Positions 35,887-44,475 of a stretch of DNA of 64,000 nucleotides are shown here, in pieces (within the stretch, counting starts at the first letter, position 1; each line of letters begins with the position of its first letter). A model generated the notes under the pieces. It was not told where the DNA came from and did not search any database. It was given only the letters and a program-made list of their open reading frames with translations. The stretch lies in assembly GCA_016712415.1 (NCBI GenBank), contig JADJRC010000007.1:62001-126000 (forward strand), written 5' to 3'. The DNA comes from Lewinellaceae bacterium. GTDB taxonomy: Bacteria > Bacteroidota > Bacteroidia > Chitinophagales > Saprospiraceae. A program made the translations under genes and the position numbers.

Positions 35887-36564
35887 GTGAAACAAACTTT
35901 TGTATTGATCATATTTTCCTTCCTGTGGCTCGCAGCAGGCGCACAACAAGACCAGGAAAAGAAGGCGGAAAAACCCAAATCGCTGCTCATCCAGTTTTCC
36001 GGCATGTTGCTCACCGAAGAAAACGGCAGCCTGCGACCCGTACCTTACGCAACGGTGTACCTGCCCAACAAAAACAGGGGCACTTATTCGGATTACCGCG
36101 GCTTTTTTACGCTGGTGGTGGAGAAGGGCGACAAGGTGCGTTTTACTTGTATCGGCCTGGAAAACGTCACCATCACGGTACCCGATACGCTTACCCAGGA
36201 CCAGTATTCCATTGTGCAACTCATGACCCAGGACACGATTAACCTGCCCGAGACGGTCATTTTCCCCTGGCCTTCCAAGGAACATTTCAAAATCGAGTTC
36301 CTGAAAATGGACGTTACGCCCGAACTCCAGCGCCGCGCCGCTGAAAACCTCGCCAACGAATACCTCACCGAGGCGCGCAAGAATCCCGATATCGTGCCCT
36401 ATGGCGGTCGCGAAAGCGCCAACTTCTATCTGCGCCAGCAATCCCGCGAATACGTGTATATCGGCCAGACACCCCCTATGAATATCTTCAGCCCCCTGGC
36501 ATGGGGACAATTTTTCAAGGCCTGGAAGGACGGGAAGTTCAAGAAGCAGAAAAAGGATGATTAA
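35887..36564 (+). CDS. Carboxypeptidase-regulatory-like (CarboxypepD_reg) exported protein
   Basis: 225 aa with a GTG start at 35887; no ATG fits, the signal peptide begins here (K-Q-T-F-V-L-I-I-F-S-F-L-W-L-A-A-G-A-Q-Q) and a TATTTTTG box lies about 25 bases upstream. The N-terminal mature half is a CarboxypepD_reg-like beta sandwich: P-V-P-Y-A-T-V-Y-L, then G-T-Y-S-D-Y-R-G-F-F-T-L-V-V and K-V-R-F-T-C-I-G. The C-terminal half is helical and Lys-rich at the end. Such domains often start TonB receptors but no barrel follows here. Probably periplasmic; function unknown. Confidence 0.75.
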   Translation: MKQTFVLIIFSFLWLAAGAQQDQEKKAEKPKSLLIQFSGMLLTEENGSLRPVPYATVYLPNKNRGTYSDYRGFFTLVVEKGDKVRFTCIGLENVTITVPDTLTQDQYSIVQLMTQDTINLPETVIFPWPSKEHFKIEFLKMDVTPELQRRAAENLANEYLTEARKNPDIVPYGGRESANFYLRQQSREYVYIGQTPPMNIFSPLAWGQFFKAWKDGKFKKQKKDD

Positions 36565-36629
36565 GCAACGGTTGGGGTGTATCATAAGTCCGCAGTGTGT
36601 TGCGTAGTTGACAAGCCAATCCGTTTATT

Positions 36630-36687
36630 GACAGGGTTTACAGAATTTTCGGGGCGCAGCCGCCTCATTTACCCTGTAAACCCTGTC
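36630..36687. repeat. Inverted repeat between convergent genes
   Basis: GACAGGGTTTACAG (36630-36643) and its exact complement CTGTAAACCCTGTC (36674-36687), 14-bp arms around a 30-base centre containing GGGGCGCAGCCGCC. It lies between the plus-strand gene ending at 36564 and the minus-strand methyltransferase ending at 36721, where a bidirectional terminator would be useful. No T-tract is attached. Confidence 0.75.
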
Positions 36688-36720
36688 TGAAAAATTTCAA
36701 TCCTGTCGGGACAGCCTCAG

Positions 36721-37527
36721 CTATTGTTTCTGCAGCACGTACCAGAAGTACACCAACGCTCCCGAGCGCAAATCCTTGTCGATTTGCGAGCCTTTCACGC
36801 CGCCGAATTCTTCGATAAACTTGACATAACGCGCCGGAACCTGCTTGCGGATTCGCGCGCGCTTCATGTCGTCTTCGAGTTCGATGGCCCGCACGACGTT
36901 GGGGGAAATCACTTTTTGGGATACGAGCGACATACCGGCCGATAGCAGCGTTTCTTCAAAACCGGGTATGTTCCTGGGGTCGCGCATATCGGTAATGAGA
37001 AAATAGCCGCCGGGGCGCAACACGCGCTTTACTTCCGCAAAAAAGTTGGCCACCGAGCCGTAGGCATGGCTCGACTCGACATTGATAACCACGTCGAATT
37101 GCGCATCGCCGAACGGTATTTTTTCGGCGTTTCCGGTGATGTAGCGCAGGTTTGGACTGTTGTGGCGTTTGCTGGCAAAAGCCACCGCATTATCGGCAAT
37201 GTCCATACCCACGATCTCCTTTGGCTTCAGGTAACGGGCGATGCTGGAAGCGCCGCCGCCGCGGCCGCTGCCGACTTCGAGCATGGATTTGCCCGCAACG
37301 TCGACCTGGCTGGCGAGAAAATAGTACAGTTGAAGCGGATAGCGATCGGGCTCGTCGGCCTCCGACAGCTCGGGCCGCATAGAGGGCTCGTCGGGCTCGA
37401 AACCGTAGTTCATGAACACCCAGTTATCAAAAGGGAATCGTTTGGCGAGGTGGTTGTAAATGGGTTTCCAGGCCAGGCGGCGAAACCACGGATATTCGGT
37501 GAGTTCAAGGAAAATTTTGGCTAGCAT
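36721..37527 (-). CDS. Class I SAM-dependent methyltransferase
   Basis: 268 aa from the ATG at 37527 (MLAKIFLELTEYPWFRRLAW); the longer in-frame start adds a Cys-rich stretch without support. Rossmann methyltransferase motifs: motif I M-L-E-V-G-S-G-R-G-G-G (near 100), motif II I-V-G-M-D-I-A-D (near 122), motif III region I-P-F-G-D-A-Q-F-D-V-V-I-N-V-E-S (near 152), and R-V-L-R-P-G-G-Y-F-L-I-T-D (near 185). It resembles phthiotriolone/sterol-type lipid or small-molecule methyltransferases; the substrate is not identifiable. No signal peptide. Divergent from purF. Confidence 0.88.
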   Translation of the reverse strand: MLAKIFLELTEYPWFRRLAWKPIYNHLAKRFPFDNWVFMNYGFEPDEPSMRPELSEADEPDRYPLQLYYFLASQVDVAGKSMLEVGSGRGGGASSIARYLKPKEIVGMDIADNAVAFASKRHNSPNLRYITGNAEKIPFGDAQFDVVINVESSHAYGSVANFFAEVKRVLRPGGYFLITDMRDPRNIPGFEETLLSAGMSLVSQKVISPNVVRAIELEDDMKRARIRKQVPARYVKFIEEFGGVKGSQIDKDLRSGALVYFWYVLQKQ

Positions 37528-37664
37528 TCGTTGTGTTTCTGCTGTAAAAGCGCACAAGAACGCACTTTTCCGGCAGTTGAAAAGCAAAAGAATTCCTAAT
37601 GCGCGTCGTTATTAAAACCCCTGCAACAGATTTCCGTTTGGTTGGCTTTCCGGTGGCAGTACCG

Positions 37665-37672
37665 TACCTTTG
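37665..37672 (+). promoter_or_regulatory. -7 promoter box for purF
   Basis: TACCTTTG (TAnnTTTG) lies 51 bases upstream of the purF start; a TTTG at 37637-37640 is a possible but slightly distant -33 element. Confidence 0.5.
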
Positions 37673-37722
37673 CGGCACATACCGAATGCGGCGTTTTTTC
37701 CAAATATCATTATTCCCTCTCG

Positions 37723-39615
37723 ATGAGCGACCCGATCAAGCATGAATGTGGCATCGCGTTAGTGCGATTGCTCAAACCGCTCGATTTTTACCACAAAAAA
37801 TACGGCACCCCCTTCTACGGGTTGCAAAAACTGCAACTCCTGATGCTTAAAATGCGCAACCGCGGTCAGGACGGCGCAGGCATCGCCACCATCAAACTGA
37901 ATCCCGAACCGGGAACCCGCTACATCAGCCGGAAACGAAGCAACGCCACCAATTACCTCGACGATCTGTTCTCAATGGTATGGGCACGCCTGAACAACGT
38001 CACGCCGGAGCAGCGCAACGACCCGGCCTGGCTCCGCGCCAATATGCCCTACATGGGCGAAGTACTCATGGGCCACCTGCGCTACGGCACACACGGCGAT
38101 AACAGCATCGAACGCGTGCACCCTTTCCACCGCCGCAACAACTGGATCAACCGCAACCTGCTCCTCGCCGGCAATTTCAACATGACCAATGTCGACGAAC
38201 TGTTCCGCGAACTGATCGATCTCGGCCAGTACCCCAAGGAAAAAAGCGATACGGTAACGGTACTGGAAAAAATGGGCCATTTCCTCGACGATGAAGTGCA
38301 GCGCCTGCACACCTGGTTCAAGCCCGACGGCTATTCCAACCAGGATATCAATCAACTCATTTTCGACAACCTCGACATACAGCGCCTGCTCAAAAGAGCG
38401 ACCCGCAAGTTCGACGGCGGCTATGTGCTCGGCGGCCTGATCGGCCACGGCGACGCGTTCCTGATCCGCGACCCCAACGGTATCCGGCCTGCGTACTGGT
38501 ACATGGACGATGAAATCGTCGTAGCAGCCTCAGAACGGCCCGCCATCCAGTCGGTCTTTAATATCCGGTACAAAAATGTAAGGGAACTGAAGCCTGGCCA
38601 CGCGCTCGTGATCAAGTACAACGGAAAGGTGGAAGAGCAGCCGATCAGCGAACCCGCCGAGCGGCGCGCCTGCTCTTTCGAGCGCATCTATTTCAGCCGC
38701 GGCAACGACCGTGAAATTTACATGGAGCGGAAAAAACTCGGCGAACAACTCGCCCGCCTGGTGCTGGAAGCGGTCAATTTTGACTTGAAAAACACGGTAT
38801 TCTCCTATATTCCCAATACAGCCGAAGCGGCCTTTTACGGGTTGGTGGAAGGCCTGGAAAAAGAACTGAACCTGTGGAAACAGGAGCAAATCCTGAAAGC
38901 AGGCAAAAAAATCACGCCGGAGAAAATCGCCGAAATACTTGCCGTCCGCCCGCGGGTGGAAAAACTCGTACACAAAGACGAAAAGCAGCGCACCTTTATC
39001 GCCGATACCAAAGCCCGCAACAATATGGTCGGCTATGTGTACGACGTGACCTACGGGCTCGTCCACGACGACAAAGACACCCTCGTGCTGCTCGACGACT
39101 CTATCGTGCGCGGCACCACCCTGCGCGACAGCATCGTGAGCATCACCGCCCGCCTGCGCCCGAAAAAGATCATCGTGCTGTCCAGCGCCCCCCAGATACG
39201 TTATCCCGACTGCTACGGCATCGACATGTCAAAGATGAAGGACTTCGCAGCCTTTGCGGCGCTCATCGAACTGCTGAAGGAAACAGGGCAGGAGCATTTG
39301 CTGAAAGAAGCCTACGACCGCTGCAAGGCATCCGAACACCTGCCGGTGGAAATGGTCAGGAATGAGGTGATCCCGCTGTACGACCGGTTTGAATACTGCC
39401 AGGTCAGCCGAAAGATCGCCGAAATTGTGCGGCCCAAAGACATCAAACCCGATCTGCAGGTGATGTTTCAGCCCCTCGACGGGTTGCACCAGGCGTGTCC
39501 GCACAATTCGGGCGACTGGTATTTTTCCGGGCGTTATCCCACCCACGGCGGCAACCGGGTGGTCAATCGAGCCTTCATGAATTTTATGGAAAACAGCGAC
39601 GAACGGGCGTATTGA
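37723..39615 (+). CDS. purF: Amidophosphoribosyltransferase, long form
   Basis: 630 aa from the ATG at 37723. The class II glutamine amidotransferase domain begins at the nucleophile in K-H-E-C-G-I-A (Cys9), implying removal of an 8-residue propeptide, with G-H-L-R-Y-G-T-H near 118 and N-L-L-L-A-G-N-F-N near 147. The C-terminal phosphoribosyltransferase domain has the PRPP loop L-V-L-L-D-D-S-I-V-R-G-T-T-L-R-D near 455-470. First committed step of purine synthesis (PRPP to phosphoribosylamine). Longer than the ~500 aa E. coli enzyme, with insertions (about 85-115 and 395-420), as in other Bacteroidota. Faces purD. Confidence 0.95.
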   Translation: MSDPIKHECGIALVRLLKPLDFYHKKYGTPFYGLQKLQLLMLKMRNRGQDGAGIATIKLNPEPGTRYISRKRSNATNYLDDLFSMVWARLNNVTPEQRNDPAWLRANMPYMGEVLMGHLRYGTHGDNSIERVHPFHRRNNWINRNLLLAGNFNMTNVDELFRELIDLGQYPKEKSDTVTVLEKMGHFLDDEVQRLHTWFKPDGYSNQDINQLIFDNLDIQRLLKRATRKFDGGYVLGGLIGHGDAFLIRDPNGIRPAYWYMDDEIVVAASERPAIQSVFNIRYKNVRELKPGHALVIKYNGKVEEQPISEPAERRACSFERIYFSRGNDREIYMERKKLGEQLARLVLEAVNFDLKNTVFSYIPNTAEAAFYGLVEGLEKELNLWKQEQILKAGKKITPEKIAEILAVRPRVEKLVHKDEKQRTFIADTKARNNMVGYVYDVTYGLVHDDKDTLVLLDDSIVRGTTLRDSIVSITARLRPKKIIVLSSAPQIRYPDCYGIDMSKMKDFAAFAALIELLKETGQEHLLKEAYDRCKASEHLPVEMVRNEVIPLYDRFEYCQVSRKIAEIVRPKDIKPDLQVMFQPLDGLHQACPHNSGDWYFSGRYPTHGGNRVVNRAFMNFMENSDERAY

Positions 39616-39645
39616 TTTTTTGGAAAAGGTTACCCGCCGTTCGAT

Positions 39646-39753
39646 ATGAGCACCAAGGGCAGCATACAGGTAGTCACCGATTTTTCTGCCAAACTGAGCG
39701 GCGAAAACGTGCTGCCGGGTTTTGAGTTCGACCTTGGCACTTTGACCTTTTAG
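39646..39753 (+). CDS. Possible 35-residue open frame between purF and purD
   Basis: MSTKGSIQVVTDFSAKLS start, 35 codons, ending at TAG (39751-39753) and overlapping the convergent purD stop. It is in frame with purF and separated from it by one TGA. No promoter, no known family. It may be a remnant of a longer purF tail or chance. Confidence 0.2.
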   Translation: MSTKGSIQVVTDFSAKLSGENVLPGFEFDLGTLTF

Positions 39754-41023
39754 CCGCCAATATCCTTTCCAATATCCTTCCTGAAATACTTGCCTTCAAA
39801 ATCGATTGCCATCGCATGGCGTTTTGATTTGCGTACTGCCGACAAAATGTCCTTTCCATAACTGGTCACAGCGATCACCCTGCCGCCGTTCGTAACGACC
39901 GCCCCGCCCTTTTCCGTAGTGCCTGCGTGAAACGCAATACTGCCCTTTACTTTTTCCAGTCCGCTGATGGCCTTCCCCTTGTCATAATCGCCCGGATAGC
40001 CGCCGCTCACCAGGAAAACCGTGGCCGCTACACGCCGGTCGGCACGGATGCGCACACGACCGAGGGTGCCTTTGGCGCAGTTTTGCATCAACATGACCAG
40101 ATCGTTTTTCAGGCGCGGAAACACCACCTCCGTTTCCGGATCGCCCATGCGGCAATTGTACTCGATCACGTATGGCTCGCCGTCCACACTGATCAGGCCG
40201 AAAAAAATAAAGCCCTTGTAGGTGATTTTTTCTTTGCGCAATCCTTTTACAGTCGGCGCAATAATGCGCGCCTCCACCTTTTTCCACATGGCCTCGTCGA
40301 CAAAAGGTACGGGGCTGACGGCGCCCATACCGCCGGTATTCGGTCCGGTATCGCCTTCACCGATCCGCTTGTAATCTTTTGCTTCGGGCAGTATTTTCCA
40401 TGTTTTGCCGTCGGTCAGCACAAACACGCTGAATTCTATACCCGTTAAAAACTCCTCCACGACGACGCGCGCACTGGCGGCGCCGAATTTGCCGCCCAGC
40501 ATGTCGCGCAATTCCACCTCCGCTTCTTTGTGGCTCTGACAGATCACCACCCCTTTGCCGGCGGCCAGCCCGTCGGCTTTCAGTACAATGGGCAGGGGTT
40601 GTGCGGCAAGGTATTGCAAACCCGCCTCCAGTTCCGCGCCCGAAAACTCGCGATAAGCGGCCGTAGGTATTTTGTGGCGCTGCATAAACTGTTTCGACCA
40701 GGCCTTGCTGCCTTCCAGCACTGCGCCCGCTTTGGAGGGACCGATAACGGGTATGTGCCGCAGGGTCTCCGCTCCTGAAAATAATCCCAAATGCCACGTA
40801 CCAACGGTTCTTCGGGACCGACCACGAGCATATCGATACGGTTATCGAGACAAAATTCTCCGACAGCCTCAAAATCGAGCGGGTTAAGCGCCACGTTCCG
40901 GCCGCAAGCCGACGTGCCGGCATTGCCGGGCGCGATGTACAGACGGGTGCAGCGTTTGCTTTTTGCAATTTTCCAGGCAAAGGCATGCTCGCGCCCGCCG
41001 GAGCCCAATAACAGGATATTCAT
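39750..41023 (-). CDS. purD: Phosphoribosylamine-glycine ligase (frameshifted)
   Basis: The first frame starts MNILLLGSGGREHAFAWKIA, the canonical PurD N-terminus, and reads to W-D-Y-F-Q. The second frame takes over at G-A-E-T-L-R-H-I-P-V-I-G-P-S-K and runs through the ATP-grasp core (V-L-K-A-D-G-L-A-A-G-K-G-V, E-E-F-L-T-G-I-E-F-S-V, GEGDTGPNTGGMGAVSPVPF, YNCRMGDPETEVVFPRLK) to the stop. Adding one base to the A4 run at 40778-40781 restores ~424 codons. PurD uses the product of PurF, whose gene converges on it. As a biosynthetic core gene, a read error is more likely than real loss. A TACCTTCG box lies at 41063-41070. Confidence 0.92.
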
Positions 41024-41156
41024 CAAATTTATGTTTTGCGTTGTAAAGCCGTGGTTTGCGTGCGAAGGTAAGGACAGGAATAATTTTTTGTTAAAAAGGG
41101 CGCATGTAAGGGACAATTCTGGAGATTCGGTTTTCATTTGTATCCGCAATTACCGC

Positions 41157-41510
41157 ATGGACAAACTGCTTTCCATACTCTTTTCCATCGTCTTGCTGAT
41201 GGCAACGGCTCCTCCCCGCACTTCGGGCGGATCGTGTGCGGGTATGTTCAATTGCAGTAAACAGGAAGTTGCACACCTGCCTTGCACGCCGACCGATGGT
41301 GCGAATAAAAGCAAAAACACGTCTTGTCCGCTGCCCGTTTGTTGCGTGTGTGGTCCATGCTGCTGCCTGTGTGTCGTGCCCGAGCCTCCGGTGTTGCATC
41401 AAACGCCTTCCGCGCCGGAGGGAGAACACATAAAACCGGTTTTCTGCCAGACATTCTGCCCACAGCAGGTATGGCTTACCATCTGGAAACCACCTTCATT
41501 CTCCGTTTAA
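41157..41510 (+). CDS. Small cysteine-rich exported protein (DUF6660-like), function unknown
   Basis: 117 aa from the ATG at 41157. Signal peptide-like start (MDKLLSILFSIVLLMATAPP). The mature part has about 13 cysteines, densest in C-P-L-P-V-C-C-V-C-G-P-C-C-C-L-C-V-V (near 63-80), and ends with V-F-C-Q-T-F-C-P-Q-Q-V-W-L-T-I-W-K-P-P. The layout (signal, Cys-dense middle, W-K-P-P end) recalls small proteins located beside heavy-metal efflux genes in Bacteroidota, so metal binding is a guess; no efflux gene is adjacent here. Followed at 117 bases by a second cysteine-rich peptide gene and a strong terminator, suggesting one transcript. Confidence 0.6.
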   Translation: MDKLLSILFSIVLLMATAPPRTSGGSCAGMFNCSKQEVAHLPCTPTDGANKSKNTSCPLPVCCVCGPCCCLCVVPEPPVLHQTPSAPEGEHIKPVFCQTFCPQQVWLTIWKPPSFSV

Positions 41511-41627
41511 TGACCGGAAGCCCCGGAGGCCTTCAACATTATTTCATTCAAACAGGCGCCTCCCGGTTTTAGTGGTGACACAGCTTCATCACCAGGGATT
41601 TGCCTTACTTAAAAGGACATTTTCATC

Positions 41628-41817
41628 ATGAAAAATAAAGTATTGGCGCTGAGCGCCGCTGTTCTGCTTTCTGCAGGCATTGCTTTTTCTTTTGCAACAT
41701 CTACCGGCATGGCCTGCGCATCCGCTGAATCCTGAATCCTGCTGCGACCTACCGTGCCCGATCGAGGACTGCCCGGTCCCTTGCTGTCAGGCAAGCGAAG
41801 CGTGCTGCAGCAAATAA
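41628..41817 (+). CDS. Small cysteine-rich exported peptide, interrupted by a 7-bp duplication
   Basis: The frame from 41628 gives a clear signal peptide (M-K-N-K-V-L-A-L-S-A-A-V-L-L-S-A-G-I-A-F) and stops at 41733 after A-C-A-S-A-E-S. The sequence GAATCCT is present twice in tandem at 41727-41740. Removing one copy restores a 60-residue peptide continuing C-C-D-L-P-C-P-I-E-D-C-P-V-P-C-C-Q-A-S-E-A-C-C-S-K, with ten cysteines in 31 mature residues and a proper stop at 41815-41817. A strong terminator follows. The mature peptide resembles a metallothionein or disulfide-rich peptide in composition only. Confidence 0.6.
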
Positions 41818-41847
41818 ACTCAGGCCGTTCTGACGGCTAACAATGCA

Positions 41848-41889
41848 GGGAGGCGAGGGTCGTATCGACCTTCGCCTCCCGATTTTTTT
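41848..41889 (+). terminator. Rho-independent terminator after the cysteine-rich genes
   Basis: Stem GGGAGGCGAGGGTCG with CGACCTTCGCCTCCC (one G-T pair) around a TAT loop, followed by GA and seven Ts. It starts 31 bases after the stop at 41817, supporting real transcription of the short genes upstream. Confidence 0.9.
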
Positions 41890-41909
41890 ATGAAGGGCGC
41901 CCTGTTGAG

Positions 41910-42605
41910 TTACTGCCCGAACACGTATTGCACGATATTGGCGCCCATTTGCAGGGCTTTCATGCGAATGTCCTGCGGATCGTTGTGCACATCATCCCAG
42001 CCGTCGCCGAGATCGGTTTCAAAATCGTAGAAACACACCAGACGCCCCTGGTAGATGAGCCCGAAGCCTTGCGGCGCTTTTCCGTCGTGTTCGTGAATTT
42101 TGGGCAGGCCGTTTTTGAATTCGTATTTCTGGTGGTAAACCGGATGGCTGAAGGGCAGTTCCACAAAATCCAGTTCGGGAAATACCTTTTTCATGGCCGG
42201 TCGCACGAAAGGGTCGAGCCCGAAGTCGTCGTTGAGGATCAGAAAGCCGCCGCCTTCGAGATAGGTGCGCATATTTTTGGCTTCCAGGTCGCTAAACAAC
42301 ATATTGCCGTGGCCCGTAGCGTATACGATCGGATAGTTGAAAATATCGGCGCTGCCCGATTCCACGGTGGCGTATTCAAGGTCGAAGTTCGTTTTCAGGT
42401 TGTCATTGCAAAAGCGCGCGAGGTTCTTTAGCGAATTCACGTCGTTGTACCAATCGCCGCCGCCCGCGTATTTGAGCAGGGCGAGTTTGAGGGTTGGTGG
42501 CGTGTTTTGCGCCGGTACAAATGCCATACATGCCATGATGCAGGCAACCATTAAAAAAAGATGCGATCGCGATGAATTCAACACAGATTTGCTCGATTTA
42601 CACAT
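41910..42605 (-). CDS. DUF4159 domain-containing exported protein
   Basis: 231 aa. N-terminal signal segment (about residues 14-33, L-F-L-M-V-A-C-I-M-A-C-M-A-F-V-P-A-Q). The mature protein is a single DUF4159 domain, a glutamine amidotransferase-like fold: L-K-L-A-L-L-K-Y-A-G-G-G-D-W-Y, PIVYATGHGNMLFSDLEA, Y-L-E-G-G-G-F-L-I-L-N-D-D-F-G-L-D and a late H-E-H-D-G-K-A-P-Q-G-F-G. The catalytic Cys of true amidotransferases is not evident, so a binding role is likely. In other Bacteroidota DUF4159 proteins sit with MoxR/BatA-type genes; that context is absent here. Confidence 0.85.
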   Translation of the reverse strand: MCKSSKSVLNSSRSHLFLMVACIMACMAFVPAQNTPPTLKLALLKYAGGGDWYNDVNSLKNLARFCNDNLKTNFDLEYATVESGSADIFNYPIVYATGHGNMLFSDLEAKNMRTYLEGGGFLILNDDFGLDPFVRPAMKKVFPELDFVELPFSHPVYHQKYEFKNGLPKIHEHDGKAPQGFGLIYQGRLVCFYDFETDLGDGWDDVHNDPQDIRMKALQMGANIVQYVFGQ

Positions 42606-42625
42606 GAAAAAATGAATTACCTGTT

Positions 42626-44320
42626 TTAAAACCCCGAATCATCCACCCCGTCCAGGTATTTCCTGATCTCGCCGACCACGCTCTCCACGCAACCGTCGTC
42701 GAAAGGAGAGCGCAGGTTGGCCAGTTTTACCAGTTCAAGGAACGATTTGCTGCCGCCTGCTTTGCAGAGCCGAACATAATCGCGCCAGGCCCTGGCATGG
42801 TGCTGCCGGTCTTTCATCCAAAACTGGAAAGCGCAAATCTGCGCCAGGGTATAGTCGATATAATAAAACGGCGAATTGAAGATATGGCTTTGTTTCAGCC
42901 AGAAACGCCCTTCTTCCAGAAAGGTATTGCCGTCGTAATTGCGGTGCGGGAGATAAACCTGCTCCAGTTTGCGCCATGCTGCGTTGCGTTCAGCCGGGGT
43001 CATATCCGGGTTTTCGTAGATGATATGCTGAAACTCGTCAACCGCCACGCCATACGGCAAAAACTGTATGCCGCCGCCGAGGTGCATGTAGCGGTATTTC
43101 TCCGTATCCGGGCCAAAGAACAGGTGCATCCAGGGCCAGGTGAAGAATTCCATACTCATGGAATGTATTTCGGCAGCATCGCTTGTCGGCCAGTGGTATT
43201 CATCGAAAGGGAACCGGCTGCTGCTCCAGACCTGGAAAGCGTGGCCGGCTTCGTGGGTCAGCACATCGATGTCGCCGCTGGTACCGTTAAAATTGGAGAA
43301 AATAAACGGCGCGCCGAACTTGCTCATATAGGTACAATAGCCGCCGGTGGCCTTGCCTTCCCGATTGACCAGGTCCATCAATTGCGCTTCCTGCATATGC
43401 TGGAAAAAGCGGCCGGTGTCCGGGCTGAGTTCGCGGTACATCACCGCAGCGTTGGCTACGATTTCGGCAGGCGCGCCAATGGGTTTGGGGTTGCCAGAAG
43501 GAAACTTGTACTCTTCGTCGTAATACTTCAGGTTGTCAATTTTCAGGCGCTGGCGCTGGCGTTCGTAGAGCTGTGACGCGAGCGGTACCAGAATTTCACG
43601 CACCTGCCGGCGAAAATTGGCCACCATTTCAGGGGTATAATCGGAACGGCGCATGCGGGCATAGCCGACTTCCACAAAATTGCGGTAGCCGAGTTCGCGG
43701 GCGATGCGGTGCCGCACCTTCACCATTTTATCAAAAATAGCCTCCATGCCCTGGGCATTGTCCGAAAAAAACTGCCATTTGGCCTCAGTTGCCCGGCGAC
43801 GGGTATGGCGGTCGTCCGAGAGCTCCAGCGGATGGATGCTGCTGAGGTTGTAGGTCACACCGTCAAATTCAACTTTTGCGCGCGCCTTGATTTTGACATA
43901 TTCCGTGCTCAGTGCATTCTCCTGTTGCAGGTCTTCCAGGATGGAGGGCTTGAACGTTTTCAGAGAGAGTTCAGCCAGCGTAAAGAGTTGTTTACCAAAC
44001 TTTTGCTCCAGTACATCACGGAAGGGCGACGTGAGCAATGCCTGAAAAAAACGGTTGTTCAGCGCCTCAAATGCCGGCAGGTTTTCGTCGAAGTACTCGT
44101 TTTCCTTTTCATAAAAGGGATCGGCGGTATTGGAGGTATGGCGTACATAGCAAAGGTTGTACATCGACCAGAACTCTTCGCGAAGCGCGTTGAGCCGGCT
44201 TAATTGCCGGCTCTGGGCTTCCGGCGTTTTGGCCGATTGAAAGCTGAGCAGTTGCTTTTCAAAACTCAACGACACTTCCGCCATATCGGGGCGGGTATAG
44301 GGAAAGGATTCAAAAGTCAT
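42626..44320 (-). CDS. M3-family oligoendopeptidase
   Basis: 564 aa, no signal peptide, so cytoplasmic. Gluzincin zinc site H-E-A-G-H-A-F-Q at 356-363 (ligands His356 and His360, catalytic Glu357) with the third ligand expected in S-D-A-A-E-I-H-S-M-S-M-E-F-F near 390. The helical N-terminal half and W-Y-x-R-x-Y-type C-terminus match PepF/M3 oligopeptidases, which degrade short peptides. A TAATTTTG box lies at 44353-44360. Ends 21 bases from the DUF4159 start, so the two may be co-transcribed. Confidence 0.93.
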   Translation of the reverse strand: MTFESFPYTRPDMAEVSLSFEKQLLSFQSAKTPEAQSRQLSRLNALREEFWSMYNLCYVRHTSNTADPFYEKENEYFDENLPAFEALNNRFFQALLTSPFRDVLEQKFGKQLFTLAELSLKTFKPSILEDLQQENALSTEYVKIKARAKVEFDGVTYNLSSIHPLELSDDRHTRRRATEAKWQFFSDNAQGMEAIFDKMVKVRHRIARELGYRNFVEVGYARMRRSDYTPEMVANFRRQVREILVPLASQLYERQRQRLKIDNLKYYDEEYKFPSGNPKPIGAPAEIVANAAVMYRELSPDTGRFFQHMQEAQLMDLVNREGKATGGYCTYMSKFGAPFIFSNFNGTSGDIDVLTHEAGHAFQVWSSSRFPFDEYHWPTSDAAEIHSMSMEFFTWPWMHLFFGPDTEKYRYMHLGGGIQFLPYGVAVDEFQHIIYENPDMTPAERNAAWRKLEQVYLPHRNYDGNTFLEEGRFWLKQSHIFNSPFYYIDYTLAQICAFQFWMKDRQHHARAWRDYVRLCKAGGSKSFLELVKLANLRSPFDDGCVESVVGEIRKYLDGVDDSGF

Positions 44321-44352
44321 AGTTTCTCGTCAGGATACTTTAAAGTGCGAGG

Positions 44353-44360
44353 CAAAATTA
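44353..44360 (-). promoter_or_regulatory. -7 promoter box for the M3 peptidase gene
   Basis: The minus strand reads TAATTTTG (TAnnTTTG), 33 bases upstream of the start at 44320. Confidence 0.5.
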
Positions 44361-44475
44361 GGGTTTTGAATGGTGTGCGGGGCAGAATTCAGGATTGCAC
44401 GGAAATATTCCGGCAAATGAAACCCGTATCCGGCATTCAGGTTTCAAACAGTCCCTTATTTTCGCCTCCAAAACG

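Noticed and set aside
35764..36585. 273-codon minus-strand frame over the regulatory-like gene
   Set aside because: The plus-strand frame has a signal peptide, promoter box and domain; the minus frame has none.
40791..41156. Upstream extension of the cysteine-rich protein overlapping purD
   Set aside because: The extension is antisense to the purD N-terminus; the signal peptide begins at the ATG at 41157.
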